This document shows positions 52,938 to 63,783 of a DNA stretch of 64,000 bases, one piece after another. The notes under the pieces are model-generated. The model was not told where the DNA came from and did no database searches. It was given only the letters and a program-made list of their open reading frames with translations. Positions within the stretch are counted from its first letter, which is position 1, and the number at the start of each line of letters is the position of its first letter. Origin of the DNA: Nematopogon swammerdamellus (taxonomy: Eukaryota > Arthropoda > Insecta > Lepidoptera > Adelidae). The position numbers and the translations under genes are program-made. The DNA is taken from positions 975,501 to 1,039,500 of the forward strand of contig OX336340.1 in the NCBI GenBank assembly GCA_946902875.1, written 5' to 3'.

Positions 52938-54653
52938 AGTTTTTTATATACATATATGTGCGTATTAAAGTATTTATGTAGTAAGTATTCGTTTGTAGTT
53001 AATCATACATATTTCTTTACAGTCTTAATACATTGCCACAAACTATTCTTATTCGCCTGCATGTACTTCTCACACATTCCAAAGGTTAGTTAGAATAGAA
53101 TGCCTAGAGGCATTAAGATCGCCTATTATGCCTAATTTGTATAAATTGGTGTTCAATAAAGAATATGCATACATACATACAAGAAAACATAGAGAAGAAC
53201 AATGGAATCACAAAGACTTCACAAAAATAAATTTCCTGTTGTATTGTGTTGTAACAGATATAAATGTACCATCTGACAAATATCCGCGACTAATAAGGTT
53301 CGGGGTAATACGGACTCCTAAAAATCAATCATAATTCGGGCCCAAAAAACTCGACCCCATACGACAACCCCGTCTTTATTACCAGTAAATTGACAATAAT
53401 TGATCGCTCGACTTTATCGCAGCGTTTAAAAACCTCTCTATTAATGTACGCGTCGAACGTATTAATAAAAATACAAAAAGAGATAACATCGCATCGATCA
53501 ATCACTATTGTCGTAAAAACAAACCCACGTCGTCTCGACAGGGAGATGAGCTTTTTGATGTGGGATTATCATCTGGGTGCTGTCAGCTGGTAAGGTAAGT
53601 AATAAGGAGGTTGTAAGAGTGGTGGATTTGTTTGGTGTTATGACGCCACGCTAGTTCTTGTCTGGTATGTTGGAGAATCGTGAGAATGTCTTCCGACCAG
53701 GTACTCGTGTGAGCGTGTTTTAAGACGATACCCATAGCTGGCTGCTTTGCATAGAAAAAGGTCGTAAGTCAGTGTTGTTTTTTAATTTGAAAAAATTTAT
53801 GGTAATCAAATTTTAAAATCTATATCAATAGTGTTCTGAGCTTGTGGTTTAGTCATTTATCAGTGCAATTTTTTTTTCGTTTTATTCGTTTACTTCTGTG
53901 TCAGATGAAAAAAATCGAAAATAAATTATTAATTCATAGTACTTCTTTCGGATGGGGACCCAATTATAATTTTTTTTTATTACATGTAGTGCTCACGTCA
54001 TATAAACGCCACTGCTACTTTCGTATTTCTCAATCTGTCGTTGAAATTTCATTTCAAATTGTGGTACCGAATAGTAGTTTCATATTTCTTATTTCAATAT
54101 CGGCAAAAAGTTAAACGAAATGAAATGAAAACAAAAAAAAGAAAAGAAAAGAAAGAAAAAAAAAAGATTGAAATCAATCGAGTCAAATTGAAATAATAAG
54201 AAAATAAATGGAAAGAAATACTACATACAAAGAAAAAGAATGTAAAACAAATAAACAACAAGAAAGGAAAGAAAAGAAAACAAAGGGATAAGGAACAATA
54301 AAGTGTACAGTCAAATACAAAAGTATACGAGTACGTGACATATAAAATACAACCGATAGAGTTCGCAGCGCCGGCCGACACTCCTGTAGCTGTCTAGCAG
54401 AGGACGGGACCGCGACGTGAGAGAGGCAGCTCATAACCTGGGAGTAGCTGAGAGCACCTCCCCCCACCCACCCACGCCAGGAGATGTCGGATGCTGTGGG
54501 GAGGTGCAGTCTCCAGTTTAGACGGGAGTGGCAGTTTGTGCAAAGTTATCGATTACACTGAAGTGCGCCTATTATCTGTGCGCCTACTTATATACCCATC
54601 ACCACATCCCAAAGGTTTGCTCTAACATAATGCGGATCTGCATTCAGCCGACC
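52938..54653. other. Gene-free stretch
   Basis: 53095-53160 (ttagaatagaatgcctagag, cattaagatcgcctattatg, ttcaataaagaat) resembles a LINE 3' end with polyadenylation signal. 54110-54300 is an A-rich run of AAAGAAA words. ORFs here have no recognised family. Confidence 0.4.
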
Positions 54654-54986
54654 TTTTTTTTTTTCTTTTTTTTATGGAAACTGACACGGTTGGCTACATC
54701 AACTACAACATCCGTGATGTCAGCCCATAACACCGGGTGAACTGGTGCCACGTCAGTGCTTGCTTCCCTTCGGTCGTGCCGGCTACACTGAACTGGACGG
54801 AAAACACAAACTATTTACATAGCCGTTTCGACCGACCTTTCATTCAGTGCGGTGGTAGCAACCCGGGCGGGTTTAACCCTACCACCTAGTAATATAAGAA
54901 GGGAGTCATATTAGTCGCCTTTTACGACATACACGGGGAGAGATGCAGTGGGGCTATTCTTTTAAAGTACCGGCCCCACACGGTAC
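54654..54986 (-). mobile_element. SINE-BA, full length
   Basis: T-run, atggaaactgacacggttgg, A body, junction cctagtaatataagaaggga, B head gacatacacggggagagatg ... ccggccccacacggtac. Confidence 0.9.
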
Positions 54987-55049
54987 ATACTTTATGTACC
55001 TTATTTTATAGTAAAATGGTGTACAATAAAAAATAAATACAAATACAAG

Positions 55050-55425
55050 TGCATAGTTTAAACACGGTCGGTGTTGTCCAAAGGTTGAAAGTTGCCCAGC
55101 GAGCAATGGAGCGAGCCATGCTGGGAATATCGCTACGTGATATGGTGCGTAACGAAGCAATCTGCCGACGCACCAAAGTAGTCGATATTGGACACCGGGT
55201 GGCTAAACTCAAGTGGCAGTGGGCTGGACATACGGTCCTACACTGGTGGCCGTGGACAGGAAAACGGAGTGTGGGAAGACCACCCGTCAGGTGGGACGAC
55301 GACATCAAGTGAGACGGCGGAAAGCAGTGGTTGCGTACCGCTGAAGGCCGGGAGGACTGGAGGAAAATTGGAGAGGCGTATGTCCAGCAGTAGAATCTTA
55401 CACGCTGACTGACTGACTGACTGCA
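55050..55425 (+). pseudogene. LINE-L RT C-terminal region, longest copy
   Basis: 55049-55312 is open: RAMLGISLRDMVRNEAICRR, TKVVDIGHRVAKLKWQWAGH, WPWTGKRSVGRPPVRWDDDI. An in-frame stop (TGA, 55310-55312) and shifts follow before GEAYVQQ-like codons and the gctgactgactgactgac end. This is the RTE-like pattern 'G.SL.D..RNE.IR.RT.V.DI..R...LKWQWAGH'. Confidence 0.85.
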
Positions 55426-55466
55426 TATTTTAATAAGTAAGTAATTTTCTTTAATACAAATTCAAT

Positions 55467-55816
55467 GCGGTATGGTGTGGGTGGCTGATTTGGAGGGCCT
55501 AAAGCACATGCTCCGGCCAGCCAATATCACCTCCGAGAAGGTAGGTGCCATACCGAAGACTTACCTTTGAGTTGTTGGCTATACTGTACTAGAGGAGAAC
55601 ACAGCCGAGGCTGCTGTGCGGTCATATTTCATCCAATACGGCGTTATCAAACCAATTGGTTACAATTTGAGCCTACCACCTAGTTCACCCTGTGTTATGG
55701 GCTGACATCACGGATGTTGTAGGTGATGTAGCCAACCGTGTCAGGCTCCATAAAAAAAAAAAAAAAATAGTAAGGGAAGGTTTACACCAGTTCCGAACGC
55801 TTAAGCGGCAGGTGCA
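55467..55816 (-). mobile_element. SINE-C interrupted by a SINE-A 3' end
   Basis: gcggtatggtgtgggtggct to gagcctaccacctag (55683), then taagggaaggtttacaccag from 55771. The 84-bp insert (55684-55767) is a 5'-truncated SINE-A (ttcaccctgtgttatgggct ... poly(A)), flanked by TAG on both sides. The insert starts where both families share cacctag. Confidence 0.85.
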
Positions 55817-56401
55817 TTTCACTTTGTACGAGCATTTAACAAAAATAAAGCCTATAAATTAAAATTATTACTGTTCTCGCTTACTATATTTTCCCCGACT
55901 ACAAACGTAAAGGAGGGTAATGTGTTTCCCTTGGTGTGTTCTTAGGTTTCCGTATGCCGCACGGAAGCCTATTATTAAACCTACGTCGTCTGTCTGTCTG
56001 TTCTACTGCTGTATCTTTGGAATCGTAACAGCTAGCCGGTTGAAATTTTAACAGAATATGTGTCATTATGGCGGATATACAAAAAAAAAACCTTATACAC
56101 ACACATATCTTAATTTTCTGAAGAGCGCCATCTACCGAATTGTTCAAACATTTTATCAACAAAAGTATCTATGTACTTTCACCGATAGATGGCGACACGT
56201 GTAAGTGCTACTGTACTCGTAAAGTAAAAAAATATGACAATAAAATAACATAATATAATAAACGGTTTATTTTCAAAACGGTCGCCCTTGCCATAGTAAA
56301 ACTAGTCCGTGCATAAAGACAACAAAAGAGAATAAGGCCTTTCAGTTTTTGAGCTCATTGTGGTTAAATTAACCGTAAGTTATGAAATTATGAAAAAATA
56401 T
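55817..56401. other. Gene-free stretch with an F fragment
   Basis: 55945-56140 is a reversed F 3' part (ggtttccgtatgccgcacgg, gtctgtctgtctgttctac). The rest is AT-rich. Confidence 0.5.
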
Positions 56402-57085
56402 ATATATATTTTTTTTTTATTGACAGCGCGACATATGGCGCCGAGTCACCCATAAGGTGTCTAATGACGCCCATGGACATTCGGTCGCATGCGGGGGTTG
56501 CGAATGCCATGCCGGCCTGACAGGTGCCCATTCACGCCCCTCTTGAAGGATCCGAGACTGTACTTGGGGGGAAATATATGGGCAGGGAGAGCGTTCCAGA
56601 GTTTACCGGTTCTGTAGAGGAAAGATCTGCAGAAACGATTGGTACGCATCCGCGGTAAGTCCAGCGTGTAGGGGATGCCAGGGATGCAAGGGATGCGCAG
56701 TGCGCGTGGTGCGAAGGTGGAAAGGTGACGGCGGGATCGCATTAAACAGCTCCTCCGGGCACTCCCCATGGAATAAGCGATAGAACACACTTAGGGAGCC
56801 GACATCCCTACGGTGTTGCAGTGGTTCTAGGTCGCAGGACACTTCGGGGTCACCCACTATAGTCGCACGGCTCGACGCTGGATTGAGTCCAGAGGCGCAA
56901 GCTGGTATTTGGCAGAAACACCCCACAGGTGCGAGCAGTACTCCAAGCAGGACCTGATCTGCGATTTATACAGAAGCAGCTTTTGGTCCGCCGTGAAGTA
57001 CCGTCGCACCTTATTGAGTACGCCCAGCTTTTTAGAAGCCAGCTTGGCCTTCCCCTCGATCCTTAGCCAGAGCCAACCCAATACT
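56402..57085 (-). pseudogene. LINE-G RT C-terminal region, longest copy
   Basis: T-run tail at 56410-56420, then the 3' UTR and terminal codons as at 33861 (RHGIRNPRMRPNVHGRH). Upstream in the minus sense it extends to EGKAKLASKKLGVLNKVRRY, FTADQKLLLYKSQIRSCLEY and CSHLWGVSAKYQLAPLDSIQ. A small insertion near 56860 shifts the frame between RRAVRL and VGDPEVS, and a second indel near 56670 shifts it in the PYTLGLPRM part. The RT core is missing. It is otherwise close to the 33861 copy. Confidence 0.9.
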
Positions 57086-57252
57086 CAGCACCAGGAATCG
57101 CTACTGAATAAATCCCTAAAGCGGCCAAATTTTTAATCGGCCGCAGACTGTTTATTCAACTGCCAACCTACACTGCTCTATATGCAGAGCCAACGACTGA
57201 ACATTCGTCCGTGTCCGCGACCTCAACGACTAAACAGTTTAGTTGAAGACAA

Positions 57253-58213
57253 GTCAGCTTCGATAGCTCAGTGGTGCAGACAGTCAACTGTCGCTATTGA
57301 TGGTTAATTAAGCCGCATATTTTCATGGTTGATCGTATGAGCACCAACTACGCGAAAAATTCAGTATTCAATCGTTGTATGAGCACCTATAATGACTGTT
57401 TCATGGATATTGATATTTTTCATTTAAGAGGAAAATCTTTTGCGAAGGCTGTGGTGGACTCATTGTGTACTACAGCGTTTGCAAAGGAATAACCCAATCA
57501 GGAAAAGGATAAGAAGGTACAAGGAGGTACGCTATGCACACTCAAACACACATACATACATAAACACACACCCTCACACACATACACGTAATTGAATATA
57601 TATAAATTACTACTGCGCATATTCATTCTTAATCTTCATGTCTTTCACTATTAATTAATAATCACGTGTTTTTATTTTATTTATTTTTTTATTTTTAAAC
57701 TGTTTGTTTTGTACGTACTTATTTATAGTTAGCCATTTTTTATGTTAATAATGTTATGTCTCAAGGGGAACATTTGTGGGGGTAGCATAGGCCTATGGTT
57801 GTACTTAGTTATATAGTATATTTTGTCTTATTTATGTTATCTCTGTGGCTTCTCTAATAAATAAATAAATAAAAAATAAATAAGCAACGCTGGGCCGGTC
57901 AGTGATTGGATGGGTGACCGCTCGACCGTTGGAGGCTGGTTCGGATTCCACGTAAAACTGTAGGCCCCTCCCCTTCTTACCTTACTAGGTGGTAGCGTTC
58001 AACCCGCCCGGGTTGGTACCACCGCACTGCACCGTCGGTCGAAACGGCTATTTAAATAGTTTGTGTTTTCCGTACAGTTCAGTATAGCCGGCCCGACCGA
58101 AGGGAAGCACTGACATGGCACCAAGTTCACCCGGTGTTATGGGCCTGACATCACGGATGTTGTAGGTGATGTAGACAATCGTGTCAGTTTCAATAAAAAA
58201 AAAAAAAAAAAAA
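57253..58213 (+). mobile_element. SINE-A split by a 578-bp insertion
   Basis: Head gtcagcttcgatagctcagt up to 57312. Body from 57891 (taagcaacgctgggccggtc, ggatgggtgaccgctcgacc) to poly(A) at 58195-58213. Confidence 0.9.
57313..57890 (+). mobile_element. Unknown retroposon inside SINE-A
   Basis: Bordered by TAAG (57309-57312 and 57891-57894). No protein match. It ends in ctaataaataaataaataaa, i.e. a polyadenylation-signal-like AT tail. Could be a LINE 3' end or a retrocopied transcript. Confidence 0.6.
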
Positions 58214-58338
58214 TCGGCAGTTATGCCAACCTCAACTAAACTGTTTAGTTGGTGATACAATCGGTCGCGTAACGGAGCCCTAAACAACGCTGTATAAATA
58301 GTTCAACACAAAATGCAACACGGCAGGCGGCGTCAGCA

Positions 58339-58373
58339 TTTCACAAACTCACCACCGCGGTGAGTTTGTGAAA
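58339..58373. repeat. Perfect 15-bp hairpin
   Basis: TTTCACAAACTCACC / GGTGAGTTTGTGAAA around accgc; caaactcacac follows again directly. Confidence 0.8.
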
Positions 58374-58674
58374 CAAACTCACACATTGTGTGTGATGTCT
58401 GATGTCAGCCTCTCCCGTACGTCACGCCGCTCAGCCAAGCTTGGTCCCACAAGTCTGCGGAATCCTCCGGAATGAAGTCAGGCGCGTCGGCGCGTTCGAG
58501 CGCACAGAACGCAGCCGATGCGGGAAGATGCGGAGTTATGTGGAGAGCATTGCGGTGTATTCAGCGGCGGCGCTCCGAACGTCGTCCTCGGAGGGTCTGT
58601 TATATACCAGGTTGTATCTAAGGATATAGGGCATAGAGATTATCGGAGCGGGGAGTGCGCGCGGGGCTTAGGAA
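58374..58674. other. Gene-free stretch
   Basis: GC-rich relative to surroundings; a 75-codon ORF (58402-58629) has no recognised family. Confidence 0.3.
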
Positions 58675-58829
58675 TTCGGAATTAGCAAATCACAACACAC
58701 GGACGCTTTTGGACGTCCGAGCTGACTTTACCTTGTAGTAAAGTTTGTACTTGCGCGTTTGTACTTCTATGAAAAGAAAAATGACACACGTTCAAAAAAA
58801 TTTACAAACTACAAGATTACCTCTCCTTC
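58675..58829 (+). repeat. R repeat, copy 2
   Basis: aatcacaacacacggacgct, ttggacgtccgagctgact, agtaaagtttgtac, cacacgttcaaaa. Collinear with 13985-14145. Confidence 0.65.
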
Positions 58830-59138
58830 GTCAGCCTCGGTAGCTCAGTGGTGCGGTCGGTCGACTGTTTTTAAGCACACCTGGACGGTAAACATAAAGG
58901 TGCTATTTACATAGCCGTTTCAACCGACCTCTCATTCAGTGCGGTGGTATCAACTCGGGCGGGTTAAACCCTGCCACCTAGTAGGGTAAGAAGGGAAGGG
59001 TGAAGGGACCTACAGTTTTACGTCGAATCCGAACCACGGTCAGTCTTCAGCGGTCGATTCACTGACCGCGCCAAGGTGTGCTTATGATCCGACCGACAGA
59101 CAGTCGACCGACCGCATCAATGAGCTACCGAGGCTGAC
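58830..59138. mobile_element. SINE-A with heads at both ends, inverted
   Basis: 58830-58867 is the SINE-A head in plus orientation. From about 58881 the sequence is SINE-A in minus orientation, body first, ending in the head at 59101-59138. The two heads form a 38-bp terminal inverted repeat with 36 matches. Confidence 0.9.
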
Positions 59139-59376
59139 GGTAGGCTAAATTGTTTTAGATAGATGTAATGCTGTTAATGGAGAGACAATTTCGTCCTCGG
59201 CTAAGACTCAATTGCGGGTAGGAAGATTATCGTCTGATTGTATATGGTTTCACTAATCCTACTATTATCTTATACAAGAAGAGATTATACAATTCTGCGA
59301 GATGATCTTAAGATTAGCGAAGTCAACGCATAATCCTCCTTTCCGTAATTGGGCCTAAGATTTGGTCCTAAACTTA
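59139..59376. other. Short gene-free stretch
   Basis: Nothing recognised. Confidence 0.35.
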
Positions 59377-60042
59377 TATACGCGAGACGTCTTCCCGCGA
59401 TCAAATAAAGCACTGATGAGTGAACCACGCGATCGTGTAGTGTAGATCTTTGAACAATTTGGTTGACCCAACCAAGGTGAGCGTAGTTGACCCAACCACC
59501 CAACCGCGTTCGATGATCTACACTACACGATCGCGTGGTTCACTCAACTGATCAGTGCTTTACTGGATCGCGGGCAGTCAAGTCAAGACTTTTTGTTTTT
59601 TATGGAAACTGACACGGTTGGCTACATCACCTACAACATCCGTGATGTCAGCCCATAACACCGGGTGAACTAGGTGCCACGTCAGTGCTTCCCCCTTTGA
59701 TCGTGCCGGCTACACTGAACTGGTCGGAAAACACAAAATATTTACATAGCCGTTTCGACCGACGTTTCCTTCAGTGCGGTGGTACCAACCCGGGCGGGTT
59801 AAACCCTACCACCAAGTAATATTAGGAGGGAAGGAACCTACAGTTTTACGAGGAATCCGAACCTCGGTCAGCCTCCAACGGTCAGCGGTCACCCATCCAA
59901 GAATTGACCGCACCCAGCGTTGCTTAACATTCAATAGCGACAGTTGACTGTCTGCACCACTGAGCTATCGAGGCTGACTCAATAGCGACAGTTGACTGCC
60001 TGCACCACTGAGCTATCGAGGCTGACGACGTCTCGCGTATAT
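59377..60042. repeat. Palindromic element, right arm cut by a SINE-A
   Basis: Left arm 59377-59448 (atatacgcgagacgtc, gcactgatgagtgaacca, gatcgtgtagtgtagatc). Right arm 59514-59577 plus, after the SINE, 60027-60042 (gacgtctcgcgtatat). The spacer holds ttggttgacccaaccaa. Without the SINE the element is about 217 bp. Confidence 0.85.
59578..60026 (-). mobile_element. SINE-A with tandemly duplicated head
   Basis: ttttttatggaaactgacac, complete body, head ending ctgagctatcgaggctgac at about 59978, then a second copy of the last ~48 bp of the head (caatagcgacagttgactgc ... cgaggctgac) to 60026. Confidence 0.9.
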
Positions 60043-60596
60043 GGCACATTGTCTTTCAACATAGATTGGCTCTAGCTCTTTTATGTGAAAGTGACTCATA
60101 CACCAATACCGAATTACATAAAAAAAGACAATAATTAACCCATACTAACGCTCACAAGAACATTATTATTTAAATCAACAGACTACTCTGCCTATTTACA
60201 TTACCTACTCACAGATACTTAAAACTCAAAATTGGGAATTTACAAACTATTGTATTTGACAATGTTGTGTTGTGGCGCACTAGAGTTCTGCAACGCGCGG
60301 GTAGTCACGGTCGGGGTGGCCTCGCGGGCTGGCGAGGGGCGGCAGGGGACTGGGGACAGCGTGTCGCCTCGGCCGTGACACACCGGTGACGTCTCACTCG
60401 CGTGGCGACACGACAAATGTCACTCGGGCCTTTATTTATGGAATTGTATCAGATGTGTTGTGGGCGGCAGGAGCCAGAATGCTTATTGTTGTGTACGCTC
60501 AGGTTCATAACTGCATTACCAGCTTTAGAATCTTGCCACGATAACTATGTAAGTTTTCAGTGTTGGTTTGAAGTGCTCCATAGTTCCGATTTCGCT
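60043..60596. other. Gene-free stretch
   Basis: 60285-60400 is GC-rich without recognisable coding content. Confidence 0.35.
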
Positions 60597-60799
60597 CTAT
60601 AGTCTGTTCCAAATAAGCCTGGATAAAAAGTAATTGACCTTTGAGTTGCACAAACGTGAAACGCTAAGCGCCGTCTCTTTCTTGTGCCACGACACCGGCG
60701 CAGGAGAGAGACGGCGCTGAGCGTTTCACGTTTGTGCAAGGGAGCTAGCACTCAAAGGTCAATGACTTTTTATCCAGGCTTATTTGGAACAGGCCATAG
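60597..60799. mobile_element. Fold-back MITE, 203 bp
   Basis: Left arm 60597-60678 and right arm 60707-60799 are inverted: ctgttccaaataagcctgga, taaaaagt, attgacctttgagt, cacaaacgtgaaacgct. The right arm has about 10 extra bases. Target duplication not clear (atagtctgtt occurs at both borders). Confidence 0.85.
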
Positions 60800-60825
60800 T
60801 CTGTTTTAGTCACTCTCATAGCAAG

Positions 60826-61075
60826 AGACGCTGCTCTGAGGAACTAGCATCCCTTATTCCCTGGCACCCATCTTATTTCCGCAACACTCGTCGCAGAGGC
60901 TCATCACTAGTCAGTATCCTTTTGATGTTGATATTGGGGTTATGAGAAGAAATAGTTTCTCAAAATGTTTTTTTTTGTCGCACCGCTAGTGTGGGGAACT
61001 ACGAGTATCTTCTGGTGAGCATGTTTCCTGAATGCTTTAATCTGGGGGTCTTCAAACGACGTGTCAATAGGCAGA
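60826..61075 (+). pseudogene. LINE-M RT C-terminal remnant
   Basis: Frames give RCSEELASLIPWHPSYFRNT, RRRGSSLVS, then VFFCRTASVG and MFPECFNLGVFKRRVNRQ. The last is the jockey/CR1-like terminal motif. Shifts and stops throughout. Opposite in orientation to the LINE-M piece at 61482. Confidence 0.75.
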
Positions 61076-61480
61076 AACTAGGTGCCAGCCATGTCAGTGT
61101 TCCCAAAAATTTGGAAGGAGAATAGATATGCGAAGGAGACGTGTCCACGACACGGCAATATGAGGAGATTAGCCCATATTAAGGATCGATGTGTGCGTGA
61201 GCGCACGTAGATGCAACGCTTTGGATTGGACAAAAATCGCTGGTGCGAATGTGTACGTGCTTTCGTCCGTATGAATTGTGATTGTGTGCGATCGGAAACC
61301 TGCCGACAGGAGTTCCGATACGAGTGGGCATTCATGACATATCTTATCTCTTCCCAAAATCTTTGGTGTTTCTCTTTGGTCGTATCGCCCACACTGAACT
61401 TGAGGGAAAACACTTATTATTTTCCGTTCTGACCGACTTTCATTCAGTGCGGACGGGTTAAACTCTTCCGCCAAGTAATG
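61076..61480 (-). mobile_element. SINE-A split by an ~245-bp insertion
   Basis: aactaggtgccagccatgtc ... gtgttccc (61076-61107) and tggtcgtatcgcccacactg ... ccaagtaatgtaag (61377-61480). The insert (about 61108-61370) has an imperfect direct repeat, ttcccaaaa..tttgg, at its ends. Its own identity is unknown. Confidence 0.7.
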
Positions 61481-61481
61481 T

Positions 61482-61715
61482 AAGTAAGGAACACCAGCAT
61501 GGGTGACTCTGCCCAAGGACCAATGGTGAGAGCCAAATTCACATCTCCTCGCGAAACCACGCTCAGTGAGGCGCCATCCCAGCAGATTTGCAGACTGTTG
61601 CTAGGCTGTCTAGCCTTTTGATACGACGTTTGAAGACACCCAGGTTAAAGGATTCGGGAAACACACTAGCAGGAAGACAGTTTCACACCCCAGCCGAAAT
61701 ATAACCCGAAAACAG
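61482..61715 (-). pseudogene. LINE-M RT end and 3' UTR
   Basis: The minus strand reads CLPASVFPESFNLGVFK near 61650-61700. The UTR (gcatgggtgactctgcccaa, cgaaaccacgctcagtgagg, cagcagatttgcagact) aligns with 29237-29500. Confidence 0.7.
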
Positions 61716-62077
61716 AAGGATTGTACGCATTCTACATTTAAAAATTTAAACACGTGGACGATAACTGCGGGATTCTATCGTTGGTAATGCAATTAAGACC
61801 TCGAGCGTACCACTGTACTCGCCCGCGCGGTGTAAATGTTCGGTCGCTCTGAATAAACTTGATAAGACTGACTGACTTGTAAGTGATTCAGTAGACACGC
61901 GGGTGACAATATATTTGTCCCCACCGACTTGACTGTTCTGCTAGCTTCATCTTGCATCACACGTATGAATAGACTATTGAGTCACCTACATAATTATTAT
62001 GTAGGTAGGTGATACGTAGATTTCTCTCGATGATGGCTTTGCATGAGAGCAAAGAAGTGGCGGCGATGGCAACCTTA
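61716..62077. other. Gene-free stretch
   Basis: Nothing recognised; ctacataattattatgtagg near 61986 is a small palindrome. Confidence 0.35.
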
Positions 62078-62925
62078 TTAACCGACTTCCAAAAAAGGAG
62101 GAGGTTCTCAATTCGTCTGTATGTTTTTTTTTATTTTTTTTTTTATTTTTTTTTTTTTTATTTTTTTGTATGTTTGTTACGCGATTTCTCCGTCAATTGA
62201 GGGCCGATTTAGAAAATTCTTTTTTTGTTAGTTAGGTCATACTTCCGAGGTGGTCCCATTTCAATTTTATCGAAATTGGTTGAGTGGTTTTCGAAAAATC
62301 AGCATAATACTATAGTGTGTGGTTACCTTCAGCAAAACTTGTGATGTGGTCGTATTCGGCAATTTTTTCAGTTTGATAAATTAGTATGGTGTGTGGTTAC
62401 CTTCAGCAAAACTTTTGTGATGTGGACTTATTCAGCAATTTGCAGTCTGACACATATGGCGAATAATTCTGTACCACTTCAATCGATTTCGATTATTCGA
62501 TTTCGATTATTCTTATTTATGTAATATTACTAAAAAGAATGAAATAAAAACTGTTTTAAAAAATATTAAACCGATTTCAAAAAAACAAAAAAACAAAAAG
62601 AACTAAAAAGTATTAAATACCTAATATTTTGAAATTTTCTCTGTCCTGTTGAAATACATGAATCGATATTTACTAGTGATACATATTCGGACCCTTGTTT
62701 CATGAATATTCTAAATTTGAAATTTTTTATCTTTTCCGACCGGCCAGGTGCGCATAATTTATTATGGTACCTGACCGGTACCTACTGTACCGAGTACCAT
62801 CGAGCTGGTCTGATGATGGAGACAGAAGGTGGCCATAGGAACTCCTAAACTACACATGATAAACCCATCGTGTTTGGGCTCGTTGCATTTGTCTTCACGA
62901 GAAATTTACTTTAGACCTAAGAGAT
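62078..62925 (+). repeat. D repeat, long copy
   Basis: Starts ttaaccgacttccaaaaaag, ends gcatttgtcttcacgagaaa ... ttagacctaa. Inverted relative to 24617-25455. A second D start (gattctcaattcgacagtat) follows at 62932-63025. Confidence 0.85.
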
Positions 62926-63215
62926 TCTCAATTCGACAGTATGTTTTCTTTTTTTTGATGTTTGTTACGCGATTACTCCGTCAATTGTACGCGATTTTGA
63001 AAATTCTTTTTTTTTTATTTGAAAGGGGATAACCCTGAGGTTTTTGAAGTGAAAACTTCTTTAGCGGCGCTTGGCACTTTTTTAGGTGGGTAAAAAATGT
63101 ATAACTCGCGACATCGCGTCAGCGTCATTTTTAAAATGAAACCTTAAGTCATTGCATTAAGGGTTAAGTTAGAGTGGCACGGGATCTGCCGGCACTCCCG
63201 GAGTGCAACTGTTAA

Positions 63216-63783
63216 GTAGGGTTCGGTAACACGTTTATGTCTGTCCATTCTACTAAGTTCTGCAAAATGAATGTAGGGTTCCGTAACATATGCATGTCTG
63301 TCTGTTCTACTAAATTTAACATTTATTTCAAAATGAATGTAGGGTTCCGTAACAAATGCATGTCTATCCGTTCTACTAAATTTTACAATTTTCAACCAAG
63401 GTCCTCCGACGGTTATTTTATAATAAAAGTAGGGTTCCGTAACACGTTTATGTCTGTCCATTCTACTAAGTTCTGCAAGATGAATGTAGGGTTCCGTGAC
63501 AAATGCATGTCTGTCCGTTCTACAAAATTTAACATTTATTTCAAAATGAATGTAGGGTTCCGTAACAAATGTATGTCTGTCCGTTCTACTAAATTTTACA
63601 ATTTTCAACCAAGGCCCTCCGACGGTTATTTTATAATAAAAGTAGGGTTCCGTAACAAATGTATGTCTGTCCGTTCTACTAAATTTCACAATTTTCAACC
63701 AAGGTCCTCCGACGGTTATTTTATAATAAAAGTAGGGTTCCGTAACATGTTTATGTCTGTCCATTCTACTAAGTTCTGCAACA
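63216..63783 (+). repeat. Higher-order tandem array, 57/66/90-bp units
   Basis: Every unit starts gtagggttccgtaac. Three types alternate: x (57 bp), y (66 bp), z (90 bp), in the order x y z x y z z x', giving a 213-bp higher-order period. All lengths are multiples of three, so long frames stay open on both strands (192 and 224 codons); these are not genes. The opening words match the end of F repeats. Confidence 0.9.

Noticed and set aside
54094..54467. Phe/Leu-rich membrane-like ORFs on the reverse strand
   Set aside because: They come from an A-rich AAAGAAA tract; hydrophobicity is compositional.
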